NCBI RefSeq assembly: GCF_001625015.1
Contig: NZ_LVWJ02000014.1
Location: 2,294,001-2,358,000 of the forward strand
Reading direction: 5' to 3'
DNA length: 64,000 nucleotides
Source of the DNA: Lewinella sp. 4G2
Lineage (GTDB): Bacteria; Bacteroidota; Bacteroidia; Chitinophagales; Saprospiraceae
This document shows positions 37,748-44,223 of the stretch, one piece after another. The notes under the pieces are model-generated. The model was given only the letters and a program-made list of their open reading frames with translations, was not told the DNA's origin and did no database searches. Each line of letters begins with the position of its first letter. Position 1 is the first letter of the stretch. Position numbers and translations under genes: made by a program.

Positions 37748-37821
37748 GGTCTGGTAGTTCAGTTGGTTAGAATGCCGCCCTGTCACGGCGGAGGTCGCGG
37801 GTTCGAGTCCCGTCCAGACCG
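37748..37821 (+). tRNA. tRNA-Asp (GTC)
   Basis: All four arms fold. The acceptor GGTCTGG pairs with CCAGACC, the anticodon stem CCGCC/GGCGG holds loop CTGTCAC with anticodon GTC, and the T arm is GCGGG-TTCGAGT-CCCGT. The discriminator is G, as expected for tRNA-Asp. CCA is not encoded. A strong terminator follows. Partial copies of the 3' half lie downstream. Confidence 0.95.
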
Positions 37822-37823
37822 CA

Positions 37824-37853
37824 CAAAAGCCACTCCTTCGGGGGTGGCTTTTG
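37824..37853 (+). terminator. Terminator of tRNA-Asp
   Basis: The arms CAAAAGCCACTCC and GGGGTGGCTTTTG around a TTCG loop pair with one wobble. The same hairpin recurs, altered, after the partial tRNA copies near 37925 and, intact, near 38371. Confidence 0.85.
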
Positions 37854-37863
37854 CGTTTATGAG

Positions 37864-37959
37864 GAATGCCGCCCTGTCACGGTCCCGATTTGATCGGGAC
37901 GGGTTCGAGTCCCGTCCAGACCGCACAAAAGCCACTTCTTGGGGGTGACTTTTGCGTTT
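37864..37959 (+). repeat. Partial tRNA-Asp copy (3' half plus terminator), hairpin in place of the anticodon stem 3' side
   Basis: The copy starts at the D-stem end (GAATGCCGCCCTGTCACGG) and then departs. A perfect palindrome TCCCGAT-TTG-ATCGGGA replaces the anticodon 3' stem and variable loop. The T arm and acceptor 3' strand (CGGGTTCGAGTCCCGTCC) and a degenerate version of the terminator follow. It lacks the 5' acceptor strand and D arm, so it cannot be a functional tRNA. Confidence 0.8.
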
Positions 37960-37963
37960 AAGG

Positions 37964-37990
37964 GAATGCCACCCTGTCACGGTTCCGATC
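37964..37990 (+). repeat. Short tRNA-Asp-derived fragment before the GIY-YIG gene
   Basis: GAATGCCACCCTGTCACGG is followed by TTCCGATC, a decayed left arm of the palindrome seen in the neighbouring copies. It marks the left edge of the GIY-YIG segment. Confidence 0.65.
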
Positions 37991-38046
37991 AAGACAACAC
38001 TCATTTAATCTTCGTCGATGGCGTACCTTTCTAAAAATGCGACACT

Positions 38047-38310
38047 ATGAGTTGGGTGTATATTATTCAAAGCGAGACTGACGGAAAATATTATGTCGGC
38101 TACACTAAGGACTTAGCTACACGTGTAAAAACGCATAATGAAGGAGGATCAAATTGGACCAAAGCTAAAGGACCATGGGTGCTGAGATATTCTGAAGAAT
38201 TTGAAGACCATACCGAAGCGCGGAAGAGAGAAATTAGACTAAAGAAAGCAAAGAGTCATAAATACCTATCATGGCTTATCGAGAACGGCCCAGGCATAAA
38301 GCACAATTAG
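38047..38310 (+). CDS. GIY-YIG family nuclease (UPF0213/YhbQ-like)
   Basis: The 87-residue protein is a stand-alone GIY-YIG domain. The core is WVYIIQSETDGKYYVGYTKD (the YII...YVG pair), with the catalytic arginine in LATRVKTHNEGG and the metal-binding glutamate in HTEARKREIRLKKAKSHKYL. All key positions look intact. The base composition is more AT-rich than its neighbours. The TAG stop (38308-38310) lies inside the TTAGAATGCC sequence of a tRNA-Asp-derived copy, and another tRNA-derived fragment lies 56 bases upstream. A nicking or homing activity at tRNA-Asp is a reasonable inference but unproven; single-domain GIY-YIG proteins also serve other roles. Confidence 0.85.
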   Translation: MSWVYIIQSETDGKYYVGYTKDLATRVKTHNEGGSNWTKAKGPWVLRYSEEFEDHTEARKREIRLKKAKSHKYLSWLIENGPGIKHN

Positions 38311-38408
38311 AATGCCGCCCTGTCACGGTCCCGATTAAATCGGGACGGGTTCGAGTCCCGTCCAGACCGCACAAAAGCCACTCCTTCGGGGGTGGCTTTT
38401 TGCGTTTA
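38307..38408 (+). repeat. Second large partial tRNA-Asp copy with hairpin and terminator
   Basis: It begins TTAGAATGCCGCCCTGTCAC, then has the palindrome TCCCGAT-TAA-ATCGGGA, the T arm and acceptor 3' strand, and a full copy of the tRNA-Asp terminator. It differs from the first copy mainly in the palindrome loop (TAA for TTG) and in the better-kept terminator. Confidence 0.8.
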
Positions 38409-38434
38409 CAGAATAATATTTGAAGCACGATCCC

Positions 38435-38540
38435 GGTAGGACCACGAAGTAGACGCGCAGCGCATCACCGTGATAGGCCGGACCTCGAAGTAGCTGCGCA
38501 TCAAATCAGGTTTGACCAAAGGTCAAAACAGATCCCGGCC
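38435..38540. repeat. Intergenic repeat region with GAAGTAG units and a palindrome
   Basis: Two related units occur, ACCACGAAGTAGACGCGCAG and ACCTCGAAGTAGCTGCGCAT, each followed by GCATC or CATC. The 13-mer GACCACGAAGTAG reappears in reverse inside a tRNA-Gly remnant at about 47132-47144. A perfect inverted repeat TTTGACC-AAA-GGTCAAA lies at 38511-38527. No gene is seen in 38409-38634. Confidence 0.5.
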
Positions 38541-38634
38541 TCCTTCGTGGGTGAATTTTCGCGCTTCTAAAAGACTTTTGACTCACAACCCCGACCTACC
38601 AAAGAAGCTTTCGCAAACAGACCAACCAAAAAAA

Positions 38635-38662
38635 GGCGACCAATTCCGCAGAATTGATCGCC
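38635..38662 (-). terminator. Bidirectional terminator downstream of the DUF937-like gene
   Basis: GGCGACCAATTC and GAATTGATCGCC pair around a four-base loop (CGCA) with one mismatch or wobble. Runs of A precede and T follow, so it can work on both strands. It lies 23 bases past the stop of the minus-strand gene. Confidence 0.75.
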
Positions 38663-38684
38663 TTTTCACGAAGTGGTTGGCAGC

Positions 38685-39194
38685 TTATTTAAGCAAACCA
38701 CCCAGCATCCCACCGATACCGCCGCCGCTGTCGCCACCTCCACCGAGGAGCTTACCAGCGTTACCGAGCAGACTACCCGCATCAAGGCCGAGGGTGCTCA
38801 TGAGGGAACCAGCGTCAATACCGTCGGAATCCCCTTCCGCCTGCGTCGCGCCGCCCAGTTTATTCATGATCATCGGCAACGCGAGGCTACTGATGGTGCT
38901 GGCAATGCCGGAATCCAGCCCGAGGGAAGAGGTCAGCTTGCTCACGAAGGAGCCGGCGATACCTTTATATACGTTGTTGCTGAGCAAGCCTTCGCCGCCA
39001 CCGCCAACGGCGGAAGTGAGCATGCCGAGGATGCCGTCCACGTTGCCGCCGGATACGGCGCTCGTGAGGCCTTCGGTGACGGATTCCTGCGCGAGGGGGA
39101 TGGCCTGCTCAGCTTGACCCAAGTCGAGGCCGGTCTTTTCTGAAATGGTGCTTACGATCTGGCCCTTTACGGCGCCCATGATTGCGTCTAACAT
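38685..39194 (-). CDS. DUF937/YidB-like hypothetical protein
   Basis: The 169-residue protein is rich in Gly, Ser, Ala and Leu. It has repeated short helices (LDAIMGAVKGQIVSTISEKTGLDLGQAEQAIP and VYKGIAGSFVSKLTSSLGLDSGIASTISSLALPMIMNKLGG) and a glycine-rich tail (LLGGGGDSGGGIGGMLGGLLK). The pattern resembles DUF937 proteins, whose function is not known. It has no signal peptide. It is a single gene with its own terminator. Confidence 0.65.
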   Translation of the reverse strand: MLDAIMGAVKGQIVSTISEKTGLDLGQAEQAIPLAQESVTEGLTSAVSGGNVDGILGMLTSAVGGGGEGLLSNNVYKGIAGSFVSKLTSSLGLDSGIASTISSLALPMIMNKLGGATQAEGDSDGIDAGSLMSTLGLDAGSLLGNAGKLLGGGGDSGGGIGGMLGGLLK

Positions 39195-39312
39195 GTGGTG
39201 TTGTTTATGGGGAGAGAGAACCCCGGTATGAATGGATGAATTATCCGTCCGCTAATGTAATTATTCAAAGCGATACTATCCGTACGTATGGGCCACGTAT
39301 CCATATTGTTGT

Positions 39313-39819
39313 CTACGGGAGCATTTCCAACAGCGCCTGAAGCATTTCGGCCGTTGCCGGGTTCGTGAATTGGCTTTCGCTGTCCGTCCTGACGTCATCG
39401 CGGTAAAAGGGCGCGGCGGCCACCACCCGGGCATCCAGCGCTGATAGTGACCAGAGGAGTGACTGCATCGCTTTCTCCCCACGCGGCGCGTTTGGCGTCA
39501 GCGTCATAGCTACGACCGATTTGCCGGACATCTCCCCACTAGAGGCTAGCCAATCCAACGCATTTTTAAGGACGCCGGGGATGTTGTGTAGGTAGGCCGG
39601 CGTACAGATGAAAATAGCTTCGGCGCTTGCGACGTCCTCTCGCCACCGCAGTACGTTTGCCGGCCAGGGTGCGTGGTCCAACGCTGGTTGGAAGACGGGC
39701 AGTTCCGCCAGGTAAGTAGCCGGTAGGTACTCACCGGTCCCGCTTAGCTGACCAATGGCGGCGAGAAAGCGACTATTGGAACTTTCGAGGTGGGGGCTAC
39801 CGGAAACGAGCAATTTCAT
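39313..39819 (-). CDS. NADPH-dependent FMN reductase family protein
   Basis: The ATG at 39819 gives 168 residues (MKLLVSGSPHLESSNSRFL). The flavodoxin-like fold is visible: the phosphate loop SGSPHLESSNSR and ICTPAYLHNIPGVLKNALDWLA, the family signature for FMN binding. GKSVVAMTLTPNAPRGEKAMQSL follows. The likely activity is NAD(P)H-dependent reduction of FMN or quinones. A longer in-frame start would cross the terminator upstream and is rejected. Confidence 0.87.
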   Translation of the reverse strand: MKLLVSGSPHLESSNSRFLAAIGQLSGTGEYLPATYLAELPVFQPALDHAPWPANVLRWREDVASAEAIFICTPAYLHNIPGVLKNALDWLASSGEMSGKSVVAMTLTPNAPRGEKAMQSLLWSLSALDARVVAAAPFYRDDVRTDSESQFTNPATAEMLQALLEMLP

Positions 39820-39852
39820 AACGGGATGGTTCAGGGTGTGGCCCAAACTACA

Positions 39853-39884
39853 AAACCCCACGCGGCAGTAGCAACGTGGGGTTT
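39853..39884 (-). terminator. Terminator after the transaldolase gene
   Basis: AAACCCCACG (39853-39862) and CGTGGGGTTT (39875-39884) form a perfect 10-bp stem. It lies 23 bases past the transaldolase stop (minus strand) and just upstream of the flavin reductase start. Confidence 0.75.
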
Positions 39885-39906
39885 CGTAATGTTAGCGGTC
39901 GGTTCC

Positions 39907-40566
39907 TTACAGGCCGGCTGCCTTCTTGTGGTCGGCGAGGAATTTCGCCAAACCGTTGTCGGTAAGTGGGTGGTGAAGGAGGCTCTCGATGGCGCTCAGT
40001 CCACAGGTCACCACGTCGGCACCAGCCTTAGCGGCTTCTACGATGTGCTTGCCAGACCGGATGGAAGCAGCGAGGATCTCCGTCTCAAAGCCCTGCACGG
40101 CGTAAACTTCGGCGATGTCTTCAATCAGTTGCATGCCGTTCCAACCAATATCATCGATGCGGCCGATGAAGGGGCTGACGTAAGTCGCACCCGCCTTCGC
40201 GGCGAGGATGGCCTGGCCGGCGCTGAATACCAATGTACAGTTGGTCCGGATGCCCTGGTTAGTCGCCCAAGCGAGTGCCTTCACACCGTCCTTGATCATG
40301 GGGATCTTGATCACGATGTTGTCCGCAATCTTGATCAGTTGCTCGGCCTCCCGCTTCATGCCGTCGAGGTCGGTGCTGATCACTTCCGCGCTCACGTCTC
40401 CACTCGTAATGTCACAGATTTTCTTGTAGTGCTCGATCACGTTGGCTTCGCCACTGATCTTTTCGCGGGCCATCAGACTGGGGTTGGTCGTCACGCCGTC
40501 GAGGATGCCGAGAGCTTCCGCTTCGCTAATGTCATTAAGGTTAGCCGTGTCAATAAAGAACTTCAT
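39907..40566 (-). CDS. fsa: Transaldolase / fructose-6-phosphate aldolase-type
   Basis: The 219-residue length marks the short transaldolase subfamily (TalC/FSA type). Motifs are MKFFIDTANLNDI, GVTTNPSL, the Schiff-base lysine in NIVIKIPM, TNCTLVFSAGQAILAAKAGATYVSPFIGR and DVVTCGLSAIESLLHHPLTD. It acts in the non-oxidative pentose phosphate pathway or as a fructose-6-phosphate aldolase; sequence alone does not separate the two. It is a single gene with a terminator. Confidence 0.93.
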   Translation of the reverse strand: MKFFIDTANLNDISEAEALGILDGVTTNPSLMAREKISGEANVIEHYKKICDITSGDVSAEVISTDLDGMKREAEQLIKIADNIVIKIPMIKDGVKALAWATNQGIRTNCTLVFSAGQAILAAKAGATYVSPFIGRIDDIGWNGMQLIEDIAEVYAVQGFETEILAASIRSGKHIVEAAKAGADVVTCGLSAIESLLHHPLTDNGLAKFLADHKKAAGL

Positions 40567-40699
40567 GCTGGGTGGTTTTTGTGTGGTTTACGACGGTCCA
40601 AAACGGTGCGTCGCTAGTACAAACGTACAAAACCCACCGTTGTTTCCCGCCAAATCACTAGGAACAATAAACTTTACTTTGAATTCACCATAAGTAAAC

Positions 40700-40718
40700 G
40701 GGCGCTGCCGCAGGTGCA
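40700..40718 (+). repeat. REP-like dispersed repeat
   Basis: GGGCGCTGCCGCAGGTGCA lies between the transaldolase gene and the VWA operon. It is one of the seven copies. Confidence 0.6.
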
Positions 40719-40784
40719 ATGTTTAGGGGGACGTTAGAAATTAGATTTTAGATCCTAGACCGGATGTGGTTCCTGCAATTTGAG

Positions 40785-40826
40785 GACAGTCTACAGACTA
40801 AAGACTACAGACTGTAGACTACAGAC
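40785..40826. repeat. AGTCTAYAG-type short tandem repeat
   Basis: The stretch is built from 7-8 base units GACTACAGACTGTAGACTAC and relatives. Similar stretches occur at 43053-43076, 43150-43174, 46960-46994 and 52363-52429. Confidence 0.6.
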
Positions 40827-40865
40827 GAAGGAATCAGGGGCAAGCAAGAAAAAGGAATAATATTT

Positions 40866-40905
40866 GTACTTAGTTTGCTTTATAAACTAAGTACCCGTAC
40901 CTTTA
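40866..40905 (+). promoter_or_regulatory. Promoter with overlapping palindromic operator for the VWA/PurA-like operon
   Basis: A perfect 11-bp inverted repeat GTACTTAGTTT (40866-40876) and AAACTAAGTAC (40884-40894) with a 7-base centre covers a TTG at 40875-40877. A TACCTTTA box follows after 20 bases (40898-40905). A third half-site AAACTAAG lies at 40929-40936. This is the layout of a repressor-controlled Bacteroidota promoter. The regulator is not in the window. Confidence 0.6.
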
Positions 40906-41012
40906 CGTCATCAAGATAGCTTAACAATTAAACTAAGCAATCTTGTAGTATGGCTCGCTCCAGTATGGATGGGGCCGTACAACTCTTTCTTCACCCTTTA
41001 AAATGTACCATC

Positions 41013-41891
41013 ATGGGATACGGAAAATGGTCTAATAGCACCTACAACGCTTACCAGAAAAGATACGCCGGGAAATCGCGCGATCAACTTTTCACCGCCA
41101 ACCACCACCGCCGGATCGACCCAGCTCTCGATCCCTTCCGCCTCGGCAAACGGGAGAGCCGCGACTCTGATGACCACCCCAACTCTCTGGCCATCGGTCT
41201 TTTCCTGGACGTGACGGGCTCCATGGGGATGGTCCCCGAAGACCTCGTCCGCAACCAATTGGGTGCCCTGATGGATACGATGATTAAGGCCGGCGTTGAT
41301 GACCCACAGATCATGTTCTCCGCCATCGGCGACCAATACAGCGACCGGGCACCGCTCCAGGTGGGCCAGTTTGAATCCAGTACCGAACTCATCAATGAAG
41401 CCCTTAAAAAGCTCTTCCTCGAAGGCGGAGGTGGCGGCAGTGGCGAGGAAAGCTACCAACTCGCCTGGCACGTAGCGGCCAACCACACGAGTATCGACTG
41501 CTTCGAGAAACGGGGCAAGAAAGGCTTCCTCTTCACGGTTGGCGACGAACGTTCCCACCACATCGCCGAAGGGGAATTGCTTAGCCGGCTCTACGGTTAC
41601 GAACGTACCCCGGCGAATCGTTCCGCGGCGGAACTACTGGCAAAAGCCCAGGAGCAGTACCACGTCTTCCACATTCACATCAACTCCACCGGCTACCGGA
41701 ATAATAAGAACGTCTTTGGCTACTGGAAGGAGCTACTCGGTAAGCGCTTCATCCCGCTGGATGACCACACCAAGCTGGGCGAGTTGATTGCCAACATCGT
41801 AGCCGTCGTCAGCCAGGCCGAGTCCACCGATACGCTGACGGCCGGTAAAAAGTCCTGGCCCTACGGCGAGGACGAAGCCACGATCCTCTAA
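41013..41891 (+). CDS. VWA-domain protein with MIDAS motif
   Basis: The ATG at 41013 gives 292 residues (MGYGKWSNSTYNAYQKRYAG). A VWA-type fold is indicated by LAIGLFLDVTGSMGMVPEDLV, a MIDAS of the form D66-x-T-x-S70. Later blocks are IMFSAIGDQYSDRAPLQVGQFE, GGGGGSGEESYQLAWHVAAN and KGFLFTVGDERSH. It is probably cytoplasmic, with no signal peptide or membrane helix. The PurA-like gene begins 24 bases after its stop, so the pair looks like one operon. Its function is unknown; VWA domains usually mediate metal-dependent protein contacts. Confidence 0.78.
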   Translation: MGYGKWSNSTYNAYQKRYAGKSRDQLFTANHHRRIDPALDPFRLGKRESRDSDDHPNSLAIGLFLDVTGSMGMVPEDLVRNQLGALMDTMIKAGVDDPQIMFSAIGDQYSDRAPLQVGQFESSTELINEALKKLFLEGGGGGSGEESYQLAWHVAANHTSIDCFEKRGKKGFLFTVGDERSHHIAEGELLSRLYGYERTPANRSAAELLAKAQEQYHVFHIHINSTGYRNNKNVFGYWKELLGKRFIPLDDHTKLGELIANIVAVVSQAESTDTLTAGKKSWPYGEDEATIL

Positions 41892-41915
41892 CCATATCTT
41901 AAAAAGAATCGCACC

Positions 41916-43070
41916 ATGAAAACCCAATTGGTCATCGGCCTCGGATTCGGCGACGAAGGCAAGGGGCTCACTACTGACTTCCTCTGCCGTCAGGCTGATT
42001 CCCCGCTCGTGGTGCGGTTCTCCGGAGGCCACCAGGCCGGCCATACGGTTGTTACCCGGGAAGGTACCCGCCACGTCTTTAGCAACTTCGGGGCGGGCAC
42101 CCTGGCCGGGGCACCAACCTATTATAGTAGGTACTGCACCTTTAATCCGGTCGGGTTCCAGCGCGAACGGGAGGCGCTGCTCAAGCTCGGCACCACCCCC
42201 GTACTCTATACGGACGGACTGGCACCAGTGACAACTCCCTACGACGTCCTCTACAACCGCAAGCTGGAGACTAAAGAGCGCCACGGCAGCTGCGGCCTCG
42301 GCTTCGGTGCCACCGTTGCCCGCCACGAAGGGCCCGCCAAATTGCACGTCCTGGACCTCTACGATGACTTCATCCTCGAGCAAAAGTTGCAAGCCGTGGC
42401 TACCTACTACGGAAATCGACTCGGCGTTACGTACGATACGGATGCTCTCCGGGAGCAATTGATGGTTTTTCATGATGCAGTGAACTACTTCCGTTCACAT
42501 CATCCCCAAAAGTACGTGGCGCATTCACTGGCGAGTCTGGCGAAGGGTTACGATACCATCGTCTTCGAAGGCAGCCAGGGTTTGTTGCTCGACCAGGATT
42601 TCGGCTACTTTCCCCACGTCACCCGGGCTCACGTTAGCTCTCGGAATGCTATGGAGTTAATCGCTACGGCCGGCCTGCCCTTGCCGGAAATATTCTACGT
42701 CACCCGGGCCTACCAGACGCGCCACGGGAACGGACCGTTGACCAACGAGCACCTCGAACCAAATCTCCATCCTACGCCCAACGAGACGAACGTTACCAAC
42801 CCCTGGCAGGGCCCGCAACGGCGTAGCCTGCTCGATCTGGACCAACTTCGCTTCGCACTGGCGATGGACAACCACTATGCCCATGCTTGTCATAAAAACC
42901 TCGTTGTAACCTGCCTCGACCAGTTGAAAGGAGAGTGGTTCGCCACGGATGACGGTAGGCGTATCCGCCTCGGTTCTTCGGCAGATCTTGGGGGGCGCCT
43001 TGGCTTCACCGAGGATAGGGTTTATACTAATGCTAGCGAGGTGGGGGATTTATTAGTCTGTAGTCTATAG
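41916..43070 (+). CDS. Divergent adenylosuccinate synthetase-like protein
   Basis: The 384-residue protein is shorter than PurA (about 430). It keeps the P-loop-like GFGDEGKG with D13, the SGGHQAGHTV block with H43, and FEGSQGLLLDQDFGYFPHVT, which corresponds to the [20 protein letters not shown] motif. It differs at GDEGKGL (PurA GDEGKGK) and at the guanine-recognition motif, where PurA TKLD reads T332-C-L-D335, so the lysine is missing. A changed nucleotide specificity is therefore possible, as in PurZ-type paralogues. It follows a VWA gene in one operon. The last codons and the stop lie inside an AGTCTATAG-type repeat. The housekeeping purA is probably elsewhere. Confidence 0.78.
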   Translation: MKTQLVIGLGFGDEGKGLTTDFLCRQADSPLVVRFSGGHQAGHTVVTREGTRHVFSNFGAGTLAGAPTYYSRYCTFNPVGFQREREALLKLGTTPVLYTDGLAPVTTPYDVLYNRKLETKERHGSCGLGFGATVARHEGPAKLHVLDLYDDFILEQKLQAVATYYGNRLGVTYDTDALREQLMVFHDAVNYFRSHHPQKYVAHSLASLAKGYDTIVFEGSQGLLLDQDFGYFPHVTRAHVSSRNAMELIATAGLPLPEIFYVTRAYQTRHGNGPLTNEHLEPNLHPTPNETNVTNPWQGPQRRSLLDLDQLRFALAMDNHYAHACHKNLVVTCLDQLKGEWFATDDGRRIRLGSSADLGGRLGFTEDRVYTNASEVGDLLVCSL

Positions 43071-43174
43071 TCTGAAGTAATGAGGCTCTCCAGGCGGGCT
43101 TAAGCCCAAGCGGAGCGCAGCTTAAGGTTCCTGGAGCGGCCGGGCGTCGTTAGTCTATAGTCTGTAGTCTACAG
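43053..43174. repeat. Repeat-rich junction between convergent genes
   Basis: AGTCTGTAGTCTATAGTCTG (43055-43074) and TAGTCTATAGTCTGTAGTCT (43151-43170) flank a GC-rich segment with inverted sequence (CCAGG at 43091 and CCTGG at 43131, and GGCTTAAGCC). The TAG stops of both the PurA-like gene and the formimidoyltransferase gene are part of these repeats. Confidence 0.6.
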
Positions 43175-44170
43175 TGAAGAGTCTGCCAGATGCTTAGCCA
43201 TCAACCGTTCCAGGACACGGTCTTCGTAATCAAAATCCCCCAGATCATCCAACCCGAGTACGCTTACGGCGGCGGATAATTCACCTTCGGGGGTGCCGTC
43301 GAAACAGAAGGGTTTGCCGGCCTTGCGTAGGTACTTTTCTGGGATGAGGCCAATCAGTTCGGAGCCGGTGATACGGTAACCTGCCTCCTCTGCTAGGTTG
43401 ACGGCGGTGAGGTAGACCCGGGCTAGGTCCGTTTTGTCTGGATCCACTACGTTGCAACTGATCTGGCAGCGGTTGAACTCCTCAATCTCCCAGCCAATAG
43501 CTTTAAGGCCGGGAAAGAGCCCTGGTGTTCCGCGTCTGCCGCTGCCGCGCAGTTTGGCGGCTAAGTCCTTAGCTACGGAGAGCGGCGTCCCCGGTTCCAT
43601 ATTGATGTTCCAGGCGATCAGGAAGGGGCGGGCGCCCAGGACGGTGGCCCCAAATTTGGCGTCGTAGTCCGGGCCGAAGTCTGGTTTCCAGTCCGGGCTT
43701 TTGGTTTTTTGCTCGAGCCCTTCGTATTCCCCTTTTCTAATGGTAGCCAGGTTACGGCGGTGCTCGGCGGTCGCACTTTGCTCGTAAAGGAATACCGGTA
43801 TTTGTAGTTCCTCCCCGACCCGCATCCCCAGCACCTGCGACAGCGCCACCAGTTCTGCCTGACTCACGTCTTTGATATTGACCAGCGGACAAACGTCCAC
43901 GGCACCGATTCGGGGATGCTCACCACTGTGTTGTTGCATATCGATCAGCCGCTGAGCGGTAGCGTATAGCTGAAAGGCCGCTTCGGTAACCCCCTCCGGA
44001 GTGCCGGCAAAAGTGAACACCGTTCGGTGAGCGCTCACGTTGGCATCCCGGTGGAGTAGTTGGCAGCCGGGAACTGCATCGATGGCGGCGGAAAGTTGAT
44101 CCAGGACGTCAAGCGACCGACCTTCCGATACATTGGCCACGCACTCGATCAATCGTTTCGGCAGAGACAT
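43169..44170 (-). CDS. ftcD: Glutamate formimidoyltransferase
   Basis: The 333-residue protein corresponds to the formiminotransferase half of FTCD, without the cyclodeaminase domain. Motifs are IECVANVSEGR, HRDANVSAHRTVFTFAG, EHPRIGAVDVCPLV (with the catalytic histidine region), PVFLYEQSA and GWEIEEFNRCQISCNV. It transfers the formimino group from formimino-glutamate to tetrahydrofolate at the end of histidine degradation. No hut genes are adjacent. The C-terminal residues and TAG stop lie at the edge of a short tandem repeat. Confidence 0.93.
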   Translation of the reverse strand: MSLPKRLIECVANVSEGRSLDVLDQLSAAIDAVPGCQLLHRDANVSAHRTVFTFAGTPEGVTEAAFQLYATAQRLIDMQQHSGEHPRIGAVDVCPLVNIKDVSQAELVALSQVLGMRVGEELQIPVFLYEQSATAEHRRNLATIRKGEYEGLEQKTKSPDWKPDFGPDYDAKFGATVLGARPFLIAWNINMEPGTPLSVAKDLAAKLRGSGRRGTPGLFPGLKAIGWEIEEFNRCQISCNVVDPDKTDLARVYLTAVNLAEEAGYRITGSELIGLIPEKYLRKAGKPFCFDGTPEGELSAAVSVLGLDDLGDFDYEDRVLERLMAKHLADSSL

Positions 44171-44193
44171 ATTTCGGAGGAGATTTCGTTGAC

Positions 44194-44201
44194 TAACTTT
44201 G
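44194..44201 (+). promoter_or_regulatory. -7 promoter box TAACTTTG of the TPR lipoprotein gene
   Basis: This exact TAnnTTTG match lies 22 bases before the ATG at 44224 in the divergent intergenic region. No ideal TTG is seen upstream. Confidence 0.4.
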
Positions 44202-44223
44202 CCGCGAAATTACCACCAAGCGT

